NCBI GenBank assembly: GCA_927910885.1
Contig: CAKMOD010000106.1
Location: forward strand, 1 to 25,286
DNA length: 25,286 nt
Source of the DNA: an uncultured Prevotella sp.
GTDB lineage: Bacteria; Bacteroidota; Bacteroidia; Bacteroidales; Bacteroidaceae
Direction: 5' to 3'
Shown: positions 6,825-13,653 of the stretch, piece by piece
How positions within the stretch are numbered: the first letter of the stretch is position 1
Layout of the letters: each line of letters begins with the position of its first letter
Program-made: the position numbers and the translations under genes
Notes under the pieces: model-generated
What the model was told of the DNA's origin: nothing
What the model saw: only the letters and a program-made list of their open reading frames with translations
The model's database searches: none

Positions 6825-8438
6825 ATGGCAAAGTTTGATAAGAGCGTACTTGAGAAGTACGGTATTACAGGTACAACAGAAGTTGTTTACAATCCATCTT
6901 ACGACCTATTGTTCGAAGAGGAGACAAAAGAAAGCCTTCAGGGTTATGAAAAAGGTCAGGTTACTGAGCTTGGCGCAGTAAACGTAATGACTGGTATTTA
7001 CACTGGTCGTTCTCCTAAGGATAAGTTCATCGTTGATGATGAGAATTCTCACGATACAGTATGGTGGGATTCTGAGGAATACCACAATGACAACCACCGT
7101 GCTTCTAAGGAGGCTTGGACAGTTGTTAAGGATATCGCTAAGAAGGAGTTGTCTAACAAGCGTCTTTTCGTTGTTGACGGTTTCTGCGGTACACACGCTG
7201 ACACACGTATGAAGATTCGTTTCATCGTTGAGGTTGCTTGGCAGGCTCACTTTGTAACAAACATGTTCATCCGTCCAACAAGCGAGGCTGACCTCGAGCA
7301 GGAGCCAGACTTCATCGTTTACAACGCTTCTAAGGCTAAGGTTGAGAACTGGAAGGAGCTCGGTCTTAACTCAGAGACTTGCGTTATGTTCAACGTAACA
7401 ACTAAAGAGCAGGTAATTGTTAACACATGGTACGGTGGTGAGATGAAGAAGGGTATGTTCTCTATGATGAACTACTTCTTGCCATTGAAGGGTATGGCTT
7501 CTATGCACTGCTCTGCTAACACTGACATGAACGGTGAGAACACTGCTATCTTCTTCGGTCTTTCTGGTACAGGTAAGACTACTCTCTCTACCGATCCAAA
7601 GCGTAAGCTCATCGGTGATGACGAGCACGGTTGGGATGACAATGGTGTCTTCAACTATGAGGGTGGTTGCTATGCTAAGGTTATTAACCTTGACAAGGAG
7701 TCTGAGCCAGATATCTACAAGGCTATCAAGCGTGACGCTCTCCTCGAGAACGTAACTGTTGATGCTAACGGTAAGATCGACTTCAACGATAAGAGCGTAA
7801 CTGAGAATACTCGTGTTTCTTATCCTATCTACCACATTGAGAACATCCAGGCTCCTGTATCTCAGGGTCCAGATGCTAAGCAGGTAATCTTCTTGTCAGC
7901 TGACGCTTTCGGTGTATTGCCTCCAGTATCTATCTTGGATTCAGAGCAGACTAAGTACTACTTCCTCTCTGGTTTCACAGCTAAGTTGGCTGGTACAGAG
8001 CGTGGTATCACTGAGCCTACTCCAACATTCTCTGCTTGCTTCGGTCAGGCATTCTTGGAGCTCCACCCAACAAAGTATGCTGAGGAGTTGGTTAAGAAGA
8101 TGGAGAAGAGCGGTGCTAAGGCTTACTTGGTTAACACTGGTTGGAATGGTACTGGCAAGCGTATCTCTATTAAGGATACACGTGGTATCATCGATGCTAT
8201 CTTGAACCACTCTATCGATACTGCTCCAACAAAGCAGATTCCTTACTTCAACTTCACTGTTCCTACACAGCTCGAAGGTGTTGCAACTGATATCCTCGAT
8301 CCACGTGACACTTACGCTGATGCAGCTCAGTGGGATGAGAAGGCTAAGGACCTCGCAGCTCGTTTCATCAAGAACTTCAAGAAGTACGAGACAAACGAGG
8401 CTGGTAAGGCTCTCGTAGCAGCTGGTCCACAGCTCTAA
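6825..8438 (+). CDS. pckA: ATP-dependent phosphoenolpyruvate carboxykinase
   Basis: The product is 537 aa, the usual length for the ATP-dependent enzyme. It interconverts oxaloacetate plus ATP and phosphoenolpyruvate plus ADP plus CO2. In anaerobic Bacteroidota it mainly runs in the carboxylating direction on the way to succinate. Visible motifs are GRSPKDKF (substrate Arg62), KKGMFSMMN, MHCSAN (metal-ligand His228), the P-loop GLSGTGKTT (245-253, Lys251) and the kinase-2 motif IGDDEHGW (Asp265/Asp266). The codon use (GAG, AAG, GGT, CTC) is clearly more biased than in neighbouring genes, which fits high expression. A strong promoter and a strong intrinsic terminator frame it as a single-gene unit. 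Confidence 0.97.
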   Translation: MAKFDKSVLEKYGITGTTEVVYNPSYDLLFEEETKESLQGYEKGQVTELGAVNVMTGIYTGRSPKDKFIVDDENSHDTVWWDSEEYHNDNHRASKEAWTVVKDIAKKELSNKRLFVVDGFCGTHADTRMKIRFIVEVAWQAHFVTNMFIRPTSEADLEQEPDFIVYNASKAKVENWKELGLNSETCVMFNVTTKEQVIVNTWYGGEMKKGMFSMMNYFLPLKGMASMHCSANTDMNGENTAIFFGLSGTGKTTLSTDPKRKLIGDDEHGWDDNGVFNYEGGCYAKVINLDKESEPDIYKAIKRDALLENVTVDANGKIDFNDKSVTENTRVSYPIYHIENIQAPVSQGPDAKQVIFLSADAFGVLPPVSILDSEQTKYYFLSGFTAKLAGTERGITEPTPTFSACFGQAFLELHPTKYAEELVKKMEKSGAKAYLVNTGWNGTGKRISIKDTRGIIDAILNHSIDTAPTKQIPYFNFTVPTQLEGVATDILDPRDTYADAAQWDEKAKDLAARFIKNFKKYETNEAGKALVAAGPQL

Positions 8439-8472
8439 TTCTTTCGGAATATTTCTGAATAGATAATAATAG

Positions 8473-8505
8473 CTCCCATCCGTAGCAATACGGGTGGGAG
8501 TTTTT
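8473..8505 (+). terminator. Intrinsic terminator of pckA
   Basis: CTCCCATCCGTA pairs with TACGGGTGGGAG (12 bp, one G-U pair) around a GCAA tetraloop, directly followed by TTTTT. This is a textbook rho-independent terminator 34 nt after the pckA stop. Confidence 0.93.
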
Positions 8506-8580
8506 GTTTGTTCTGCTGTAATATAGAATAATAAGACTGATAATTTTAGGTAGAAATATTACGTATTATTACTACAGTAA

Positions 8581-8674
8581 TTTTAATTTTGTTTTCCTGT
8601 CACTTTTAACACTTCGTGTAATTGTGCTGATTGTTAATGAGTTAAGTGGATGTTTTGAGTGACAGGAGTGACAG
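8581..8674. repeat. Dispersed palindromic repeat, copy 2 (inverted relative to copy 1)
   Basis: It begins TTTTAATTTTG, has CTGTCACTTTTAACACTTCG at 8597-8616, contains GAGTTAAGTGG (8640-8650) and ends with two direct units (AGTGACAGGAGTGACAG). It is the reverse-complement counterpart of 574-669, with the same order of blocks and a diverged centre. The ends are inverted repeats of CTGTCACT. Confidence 0.65.
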
Positions 8675-9222
8675 CAAAGTTTGTTTTGGTAAGATTATGT
8701 TCTGTCTCTTATGATTTAATTATTCATATAGAAAATCCCTGTTAGGATTTTTTTGTTCTTCCAAAATGTTGAGTGATATGTTAAAGCACTTATATAATAA
8801 CGCACACGGAGATACAGAGGAGACGGAGCTAAACGCCATGTTGTGGAGGTGCTGATGGCACAATGAGCGACGGAGGGGTAGCGTACAGATTCCTAATAAC
8901 TTTTTAGGATAAACGCTTTGTATATAAATTGCTAATAGAACTTGCAAATAATCTCCTTTGCTCTATGTACTGACTGTGCCTCTGTAGACTACCATCAGTA
9001 TGCTTTAATACTCCTCCGTACCCTCCATTTCTCTGTGTGATATTTCGCCAGAGACCTAAGATTAGGCGGATTATTATCACTCCAAAGTTCTGAAGACCCA
9101 TATTTTTGTGAACATCCAACCTCCGTTTCCCTCAATTTCTCAGTATGGTTTATCATGTTGTAGGCTTGCTTTATTGTTTTCATCTGATTATCAAACTTCT
9201 AATGGGGATTATGGCGAATGTG
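8675..9222. other. Intergenic stretch with no supported gene
   Basis: This stretch of about 550 nt has only short open frames on the minus strand (up to about 75 codons), overlapping one another in different frames. None has a signal peptide, recognisable domain or promoter. Purine-rich segments such as GGAGATACAGAGGAGACGGAG (8810-8830) and a CCTCCGTACCCTCC stretch (9011-9024) suggest degraded sequence. It may be the decayed remains of an accessory gene. I could not identify which one. Confidence 0.4.
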
Positions 9223-9300
9223 TTGAGTAGTCCGCACCACTCGTGTTCAGCCTCCTCACGACCTGTGCGGACGCTCCGCACAAGATGTGCGAGGCATCAT
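9223..9300. repeat. GTGCGGA/TCCGCAC hairpin element, copy 1
   Basis: TGTGCGGA (9264-9271), CGC, TCCGCACA (9275-9282) form a perfect 8-bp hairpin. The second arm can pair instead with GTGC a few bases later. The flank CCGCACCACTC at 9227-9237 also occurs at 18449-18459. The element matches the one before murI in inverted orientation and seems to be a dispersed extragenic palindrome. Confidence 0.6.
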
Positions 9301-9409
9301 TACGTTGACTGAAAGAAGTAGGATGAGTTACGATAGATATTTATTTGATTAGCAGTAGACTATCAAGGCGAATATAATTCCTTAAATGTGTAAACTATTT
9401 CGATACTAA

Positions 9410-10273
9410 TTACTCTATTTTCTTTGTGCTATCAGGTAAGATCTTTCTAAATCTTTGTTCTATATTATTCGTGTCAAGTACCTTTAATTGTTCTTTTGCC
9501 ATTTTATGGAGAATCTCAAAACGTTGCTTTCTTGATACCCCTTGCTTTATCATTTCAGAATTAGCAGATTCCATATTAGATAATACTACTAACTGGTTGA
9601 TGCTTGCAGTTTCTCTAAGATTTATTCCTTTAGATACCAAATTCGGGTTAGCTTGAGCCCATTCTTTTGCTTTACACCCAAAGAGAATTATATTTAACAT
9701 ATCAGCTTCTGTTGCATAGATAATCCCATGCTTGATAGCATTAATGTCCATTTTAGGAATAATCACGTTTTTAATAGCATCAGTATGAAGTGTATAATTG
9801 GTTTTGGATAGTATTCGCTTTGCGTTCCACTCTAACGAAAGCGGATTGCTCTCTTGTTCTTTTAACCGCTGGTATTCCTTTACAATATAAAGTTGGAATT
9901 TTGGGCTAATCCACATACCAAAGTTAAAGGCTATATCTTTGTGTGCATAAGTCCCTCCATTTCTCCCTGCTTTTGATACGATGCCAATAGCATTAGTTGC
10001 TTCTATCCACTTCCTTGGAGTCATATTAAACCTATTCAATCCTGCTTCTTTCATAAAGGTGTCGAATTCGACACCTTTAAAATTTGGATTATTCAGGCTT
10101 TCCCAAACACCAAGATATTCTAAGGTGTTTTTATTTCTCATCCAATTGCGAATATGGTCTTCTCCATCGTTGGCTTTCACCATATCCGTTAGACTAATAT
10201 AGTCGTTATCATTCTTTCCTATCAGCACAGATATTTCTGTACTCTGTACCGTTATCTTCTTTGATGTATTCAT
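9410..10273 (-). CDS. KilA-N domain protein
   Basis: The product is 287 aa from the ATG at 10273. It has an N-terminal KilA-N domain (about residues 10-140) with the hallmarks ISLTDMVKA, HIRNWMRNKNTLEYLGVWE, FNMTPRKWIEATNAIGI and the Gly-rich GRNGGTYAHKDIAFNFGMWISPKFQLYIVKEYQRLK. The C-terminal half is helical (WNAKRILSKTNYTLHTDAIK, KAKEWAQANP). KilA-N is a DNA-binding fold common in phages, large DNA viruses and bacterial accessory regions. A longer in-frame start at 10411 would put the candidate -7 box (10294-10301) inside the gene, so the internal ATG is preferred. It sits alone between repeat-rich gaps, which suggests an acquired gene. Whether it is a regulator, a phage remnant or a defence component cannot be told. 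Confidence 0.85.
   Translation of the reverse strand: MNTSKKITVQSTEISVLIGKNDNDYISLTDMVKANDGEDHIRNWMRNKNTLEYLGVWESLNNPNFKGVEFDTFMKEAGLNRFNMTPRKWIEATNAIGIVSKAGRNGGTYAHKDIAFNFGMWISPKFQLYIVKEYQRLKEQESNPLSLEWNAKRILSKTNYTLHTDAIKNVIIPKMDINAIKHGIIYATEADMLNIILFGCKAKEWAQANPNLVSKGINLRETASINQLVVLSNMESANSEMIKQGVSRKQRFEILHKMAKEQLKVLDTNNIEQRFRKILPDSTKKIE
10054..10079. repeat. 26-bp perfect palindrome inside the KilA-N gene
   Basis: Each half is TAAAGGTGTCGAA read to the centre GAATTC, giving a 26-bp perfect inverted repeat with no spacer. On the coding strand it encodes FKGVEFDTF, between the two conserved parts of the KilA-N domain. It could be a binding site for a dimeric protein or a hairpin in the mRNA. 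Confidence 0.85.
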
Positions 10274-10293
10274 ATTTTTAGTTATTATATCAG

Positions 10294-10301
10294 CAAAAGT
10301 A
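10294..10301 (-). promoter_or_regulatory. Candidate -7 box for the KilA-N gene
   Basis: The minus strand reads TACTTTTG (TAnnTTTG), about 20 nt upstream of the preferred ATG at 10273. No clear TTTG is seen at the expected -33 position, so the match is partial. It supports the shorter start. Confidence 0.45.
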
Positions 10302-10640
10302 ATAAATAAAAAACACTTCTCAGTATTGTTAGGGTCTTTTTTTGCTTCTGATACGATTTTTTCGCAATGAGGGCAAATGGTGGTGTGATGTAATTTAAAA
10401 TAAGTAGACAAATAAAGGCGTAGAAAAGTAGAAGAGAGATAAGGTTTTAAGTCGAGAAAAGGCGTGTGAAAAGATAATTGTATAAATCGAAAAGTTCAGG
10501 TGATGGTAAGGAAGATAGCAGAAGTTTGTCAGATGTGATTTATTGGTCATTTTTCTTCAAGTTTATCGTTACTTTGGCAATACTTACTAAACAAACTTAA
10601 AAAAACGCAGTTATTTTCGATATTTTACATAATTAACCTC
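10302..10640. other. Intergenic stretch between divergent genes, nothing identified
   Basis: AT-rich spacer between the KilA-N gene and the lipoprotein gene. I see no gene, strong hairpin or repeat in it. The open frame that extends the KilA-N gene to 10411 appears to be non-coding leader. Confidence 0.5.
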
Positions 10641-10650
10641 GTTAAAGACG

Positions 10651-10679
10651 TTGATTCTGAAGAATTCTGATTAAATTTG
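10651..10679 (+). promoter_or_regulatory. Candidate promoter for the envelope cluster
   Basis: TTG at 10651-10653 and TAAATTTG at 10672-10679 (TAnnTTTG) with an 18-nt spacer, slightly short for this class. It lies 26 nt before the ATG at 10706. Confidence 0.5.
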
Positions 10680-10705
10680 CAGCTAAATTCAATTATTAGT
10701 ATCTG

Positions 10706-12067
10706 ATGCGTAATAAGATATATACTCTCGTAGCTTTAATGGTGGCTACTTTGACAATGACATCTTGTCTTAAGGACGACGACGAGAAAAATAGTGTAAG
10801 TTACAAAGACACGGCTATTTTGAGCTTTTCTTTGGGACAATTAAAGCAAGTGCGTGATACCGTTGCCAAGAATGGTAGTGATAGTACTTATACTGGCAAC
10901 TTCAATGCTGCCAAGGTTAAGTTTTATATTGATCAGGCACAGGGCTTGATTTATAACCCAGATTCTTTGCCATACGGTACGAAGCCAGCAAGTGCGTTGG
11001 CTAAGATTGTGACAAAGAATAGCGGAACTGTTGTTATCAAGTCAACTACAGAGGAGAAGTTCACTTATTACAGCAGTAATGATTCTATTGACTTCAGCAC
11101 TCCACGTACTTTCCGTGTTTATTCAAACAAGGGAAGTGAGTACAGAGATTACAAGGTTTCTGTGAATGTTCATAAGCAGAAGGGCAACGTGTTCAGCTGG
11201 CAGGCACTGCAAGCGAATAGTAACTTTGCTTCGTTTACAGCGATGAAGGCTGTTAGTGCGGGTAGCAAGGTGTTTGTCTTCGGTGCGAATGGCAGTCAGA
11301 CTGTTGTTTATGCTGCGTCAAAGGATAATGGTAATAGCTGGACAAAGCTCAGCAAGACCTTTACTGCAAATGCTTATAAGAGTGTGGCAGTACAGGGTAC
11401 TAAGCTCTTCGTTATCGACAATGGTACAGTTTATAGCTCTACAGATGGCAATAGCTGGACCACAGTGGCTACAAACAGCAGTTTGAAGCAGTTGGTGGCA
11501 GCATCGCCAGCAGAGTTGTTTGCTCTTTCAACGTCAGGTACGTTGTTGGCTTCAAAGAACAACGGTGTTACTTGGACTAACGAGTCATTAGATAGCAACG
11601 CATCGCTCCTTCCAGTAAGCAATATAAATTCTTCGCTTACAGCAGTTACATCTGACTTCTATCGTGTTCTGCTTGTTGGTACACTCTCAAGTGGCACAAA
11701 GAATGCTGCATGGACGAAACTTTCTTATCGTCAGAATGAGCCATGGAGCTATGTAGAGAGTAATGCTGACAAGTTCCAGCTCCCTCTTTACAAGAGTCTT
11801 TCAGTTGTAAACTATGATAAGGCTGCCCTTGCGCTGGGTCTTAATAGCAGTGGTAAGTTGGTTTCTATGCTTCTCTCTCGTGATGGTGGTATCACATGGA
11901 AGAGCGATAAGAGCTTCACTTATCCAACAGACATGCAGGCAGCAAATGCTTTTGCAGCAACAGTTGATAGCGACGAATACCTCTGGGTAATCAGTGGTAC
12001 AAAGGTTTGGCGTGGTAGACTCAATCGAGTAGGCTGGGCATTGAACCTTAGCCGATTGGCTGAATAA
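10706..12067 (+). CDS. Asp-box lipoprotein, DUF6242-like
   Basis: The product is 453 aa with a lipoprotein signal; the lipobox ends MTSC with Cys21, followed by an acidic LKDDDEK stretch typical of surface-exported Bacteroidota lipoproteins. Residues 22-160 form a first domain. The rest carries BNR/Asp-box motifs (S-x-D-x-G-x-x-W): SKDNGNSW (205), STDGNSW (245), SKNNGVTW (283) and SRDGGITW (391), so a beta-propeller is expected. This arrangement matches what I recall of DUF6242 proteins. Despite the Asp boxes, no sialidase catalytic residues (Arg triad, Tyr/Glu) are evident, so I do not call it a sialidase. The next gene, a DUF6089 protein, starts 20 nt downstream, which suggests one operon and a joint envelope role. 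Confidence 0.8.
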   Translation: MRNKIYTLVALMVATLTMTSCLKDDDEKNSVSYKDTAILSFSLGQLKQVRDTVAKNGSDSTYTGNFNAAKVKFYIDQAQGLIYNPDSLPYGTKPASALAKIVTKNSGTVVIKSTTEEKFTYYSSNDSIDFSTPRTFRVYSNKGSEYRDYKVSVNVHKQKGNVFSWQALQANSNFASFTAMKAVSAGSKVFVFGANGSQTVVYAASKDNGNSWTKLSKTFTANAYKSVAVQGTKLFVIDNGTVYSSTDGNSWTTVATNSSLKQLVAASPAELFALSTSGTLLASKNNGVTWTNESLDSNASLLPVSNINSSLTAVTSDFYRVLLVGTLSSGTKNAAWTKLSYRQNEPWSYVESNADKFQLPLYKSLSVVNYDKAALALGLNSSGKLVSMLLSRDGGITWKSDKSFTYPTDMQAANAFAATVDSDEYLWVISGTKVWRGRLNRVGWALNLSRLAE

Positions 12068-12087
12068 GCTATTCAAACAGGACAACA

Positions 12088-12780
12088 ATGAAACGTATCT
12101 TCATCAACCTCCTCCTCTTCCTTGCTGCTACGCCTCTATGGGCGCAGTCGGATCCGGAGTATAAGATGGAGATTGGTGCCGGTGTCGGTATGATGGGTTA
12201 CTTAGGCGACTTTAATGAGTCGTTATTCAAAGACCTACAGCCGATGGGAACGGTACTGGCAAGATATAATCTCAGTCCTTATATGGGATTAAAGATGAAC
12301 GTATCGTTTGGAAAAATGAAAGGTTCGTCGGCTGATGTCAAGACTTACTATCCACGTTTTGCTTCAGCTCCCTATACATTCGACAATTCATTGGTTGATG
12401 TAGGCTTTGCATACGAATATAACTTCCTGCCATACGGTACGGGTCGTGATTATCGTGGTGCACAGCGTTTATCGCCATACGCAATGATAGGATTGGGTGC
12501 CACCTATGTTAATATGAAAGGTGGCGACAGTAAGTCGGTGCTCACAGCAAACCTCCCAATCGGATTGGGTGTGAAGTATAAGGTGAGTGAACGAATGAAC
12601 GTAGGATTGGAATGGGCGTTACATTTCTCGCTTAGCGATGAGTTAGACGGACAGAAAGACCCCTACGGCATTAAGAGTAGCGGACTCTTTAAGAATACGG
12701 ACAGCTATTCAACCCTACAACTGACGTTCTCTTATAGTTTCATGGCAAAGTGTAAGACTTGTCATAACGAGGACGAGTAA
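12088..12780 (+). CDS. DUF6089-family outer-membrane beta-barrel protein
   Basis: The product is 230 aa. A signal peptide (MKRIFINLLLFLAATPLWA) is followed by beta-barrel sequence with alternating hydrophobic residues and glycine-aromatic turns: EIGAGVGMMGYLGDFNESLF, YMGLKMNVSFGKMKG, VDVGFAYEYNFLPYG, LSPYAMIGLGATYVNM and LTFSYSF near the end. The opening GYLGDFN and the LPYGTGRDYRG loop fit the DUF6089 family of small porin-like barrels, recalled and not searched. It ends with an odd hydrophilic tail, KCKTCHNEDE, containing a CxxC pair. It is 99 nt before uppS, in the Bacteroidota order DUF6089-uppS-bamA-ompH. Its role is unknown; structural or outer-membrane stability functions are possible. 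Confidence 0.82.
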   Translation: MKRIFINLLLFLAATPLWAQSDPEYKMEIGAGVGMMGYLGDFNESLFKDLQPMGTVLARYNLSPYMGLKMNVSFGKMKGSSADVKTYYPRFASAPYTFDNSLVDVGFAYEYNFLPYGTGRDYRGAQRLSPYAMIGLGATYVNMKGGDSKSVLTANLPIGLGVKYKVSERMNVGLEWALHFSLSDELDGQKDPYGIKSSGLFKNTDSYSTLQLTFSYSFMAKCKTCHNEDE

Positions 12781-12879
12781 GGGAAGTTAGTTCCGACCTT
12801 TATTATATAAGGTAATGTCTAAAGTGTGCAGACGTATGTGCTGCACTGAATAAAACAAAGGTTTATCTCTTCAAAAGAT

Positions 12880-13653
12880 ATGGCAGAAGAATTAGATATG
12901 ACACGAATACCCCAGCATATTGCTATCACAATGGATGGTAATGGACGTTGGGCAACAGAACGTAATAAGCCACGCTCCTACGGACATCAGGCAGGAGTAG
13001 ATACCGTTCGTCGCATTACATCTGAATGTGTACGATTGGGTGTGAAGTTTCTCACACTCTATACCTTCTCAACAGAGAACTGGAATCGTCCTACGGATGA
13101 GATAGCAGCGTTGATGGGACTTGTGCTTACGTCTTTGGAAGATGAAATCTTCATGAAGAATAATGTGCGTTTCCGTGTTATTGGTGACATGGCACGTCTG
13201 CCAGAAGAAGTGCAGAAGAAGTTGCGTGAAACTGAAGAGCATACCGCAAAGAACTCTGCAATGACAATGGTTGTGGCGCTTAGCTACAGTGCACGTTGGG
13301 AGATAGCAAAAGCAATGAGGGAGATTGTTGCAGAACATCAGGCTAACAGCTCTGAACCTTTGCGTCCCGAAATGATTACAGAAGGGGTGATTAGCGAGCA
13401 TTTAGAGACAAACTTTATGCCTGACCCAGACCTCTTGATTAGAACAGGTGGTGAGCTTCGCATCTCCAATTACCTCTTATGGCAGATAGCTTACTCTGAG
13501 CTGTATTTCTGTGATACCTATTGGCCTGACTTCGATGAGCAGGATTTGCAGAAAGCCATTGCGAGTTTCCAGAGCAGACAACGTCGCTTTGGAAAGACTG
13601 AGAAACAAGTAGAAGAAAACGAAAAACAATTAAGTTACGCGATAGATGACTAA
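12880..13653 (+). CDS. uppS: Isoprenyl transferase (undecaprenyl diphosphate synthase)
   Basis: The product is 257 aa. It condenses isopentenyl diphosphate units on farnesyl diphosphate in cis, making the undecaprenyl carrier used for peptidoglycan and O-antigen. Motifs: ITMDGNGRWA with catalytic Asp19, LTLYTFSTENWNRP (58-71), and the C-terminal block PDLLIRTGGELRISNYLLWQ with RTGGE (188-192), Arg194 and Ser196, then SELYF with Glu207. The length fits the family. Its last 8 nt overlap the start of bamA (ATG 13646, TAA 13651-13653), so the two are translationally coupled. The first residues (MAEELDMTRIP) could allow a start at Met7, but the upstream ATG is more usual. Confidence 0.96.
   Translation: MAEELDMTRIPQHIAITMDGNGRWATERNKPRSYGHQAGVDTVRRITSECVRLGVKFLTLYTFSTENWNRPTDEIAALMGLVLTSLEDEIFMKNNVRFRVIGDMARLPEEVQKKLRETEEHTAKNSAMTMVVALSYSARWEIAKAMREIVAEHQANSSEPLRPEMITEGVISEHLETNFMPDPDLLIRTGGELRISNYLLWQIAYSELYFCDTYWPDFDEQDLQKAIASFQSRQRRFGKTEKQVEENEKQLSYAIDD

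Noticed and set aside
7371..7835. Long minus-strand frame inside pckA
   Set aside because: It is antisense to a well-supported pckA, whose skewed codon use creates long shadow frames.
8904..9183. Minus-strand short frames as a real gene
   Set aside because: Overlapping frames in different registers, without start signals, domains or a promoter; counted as possible decay only.
10274..10411. Longer in-frame start for the KilA-N gene
   Set aside because: A candidate -7 box (10294-10301) lies inside it and the extra residues do not belong to the KilA-N fold.
10706..12067. Sialidase
   Set aside because: Four Asp-box motifs are present, but the catalytic Arg triad and Tyr/Glu pattern of sialidases was not found.
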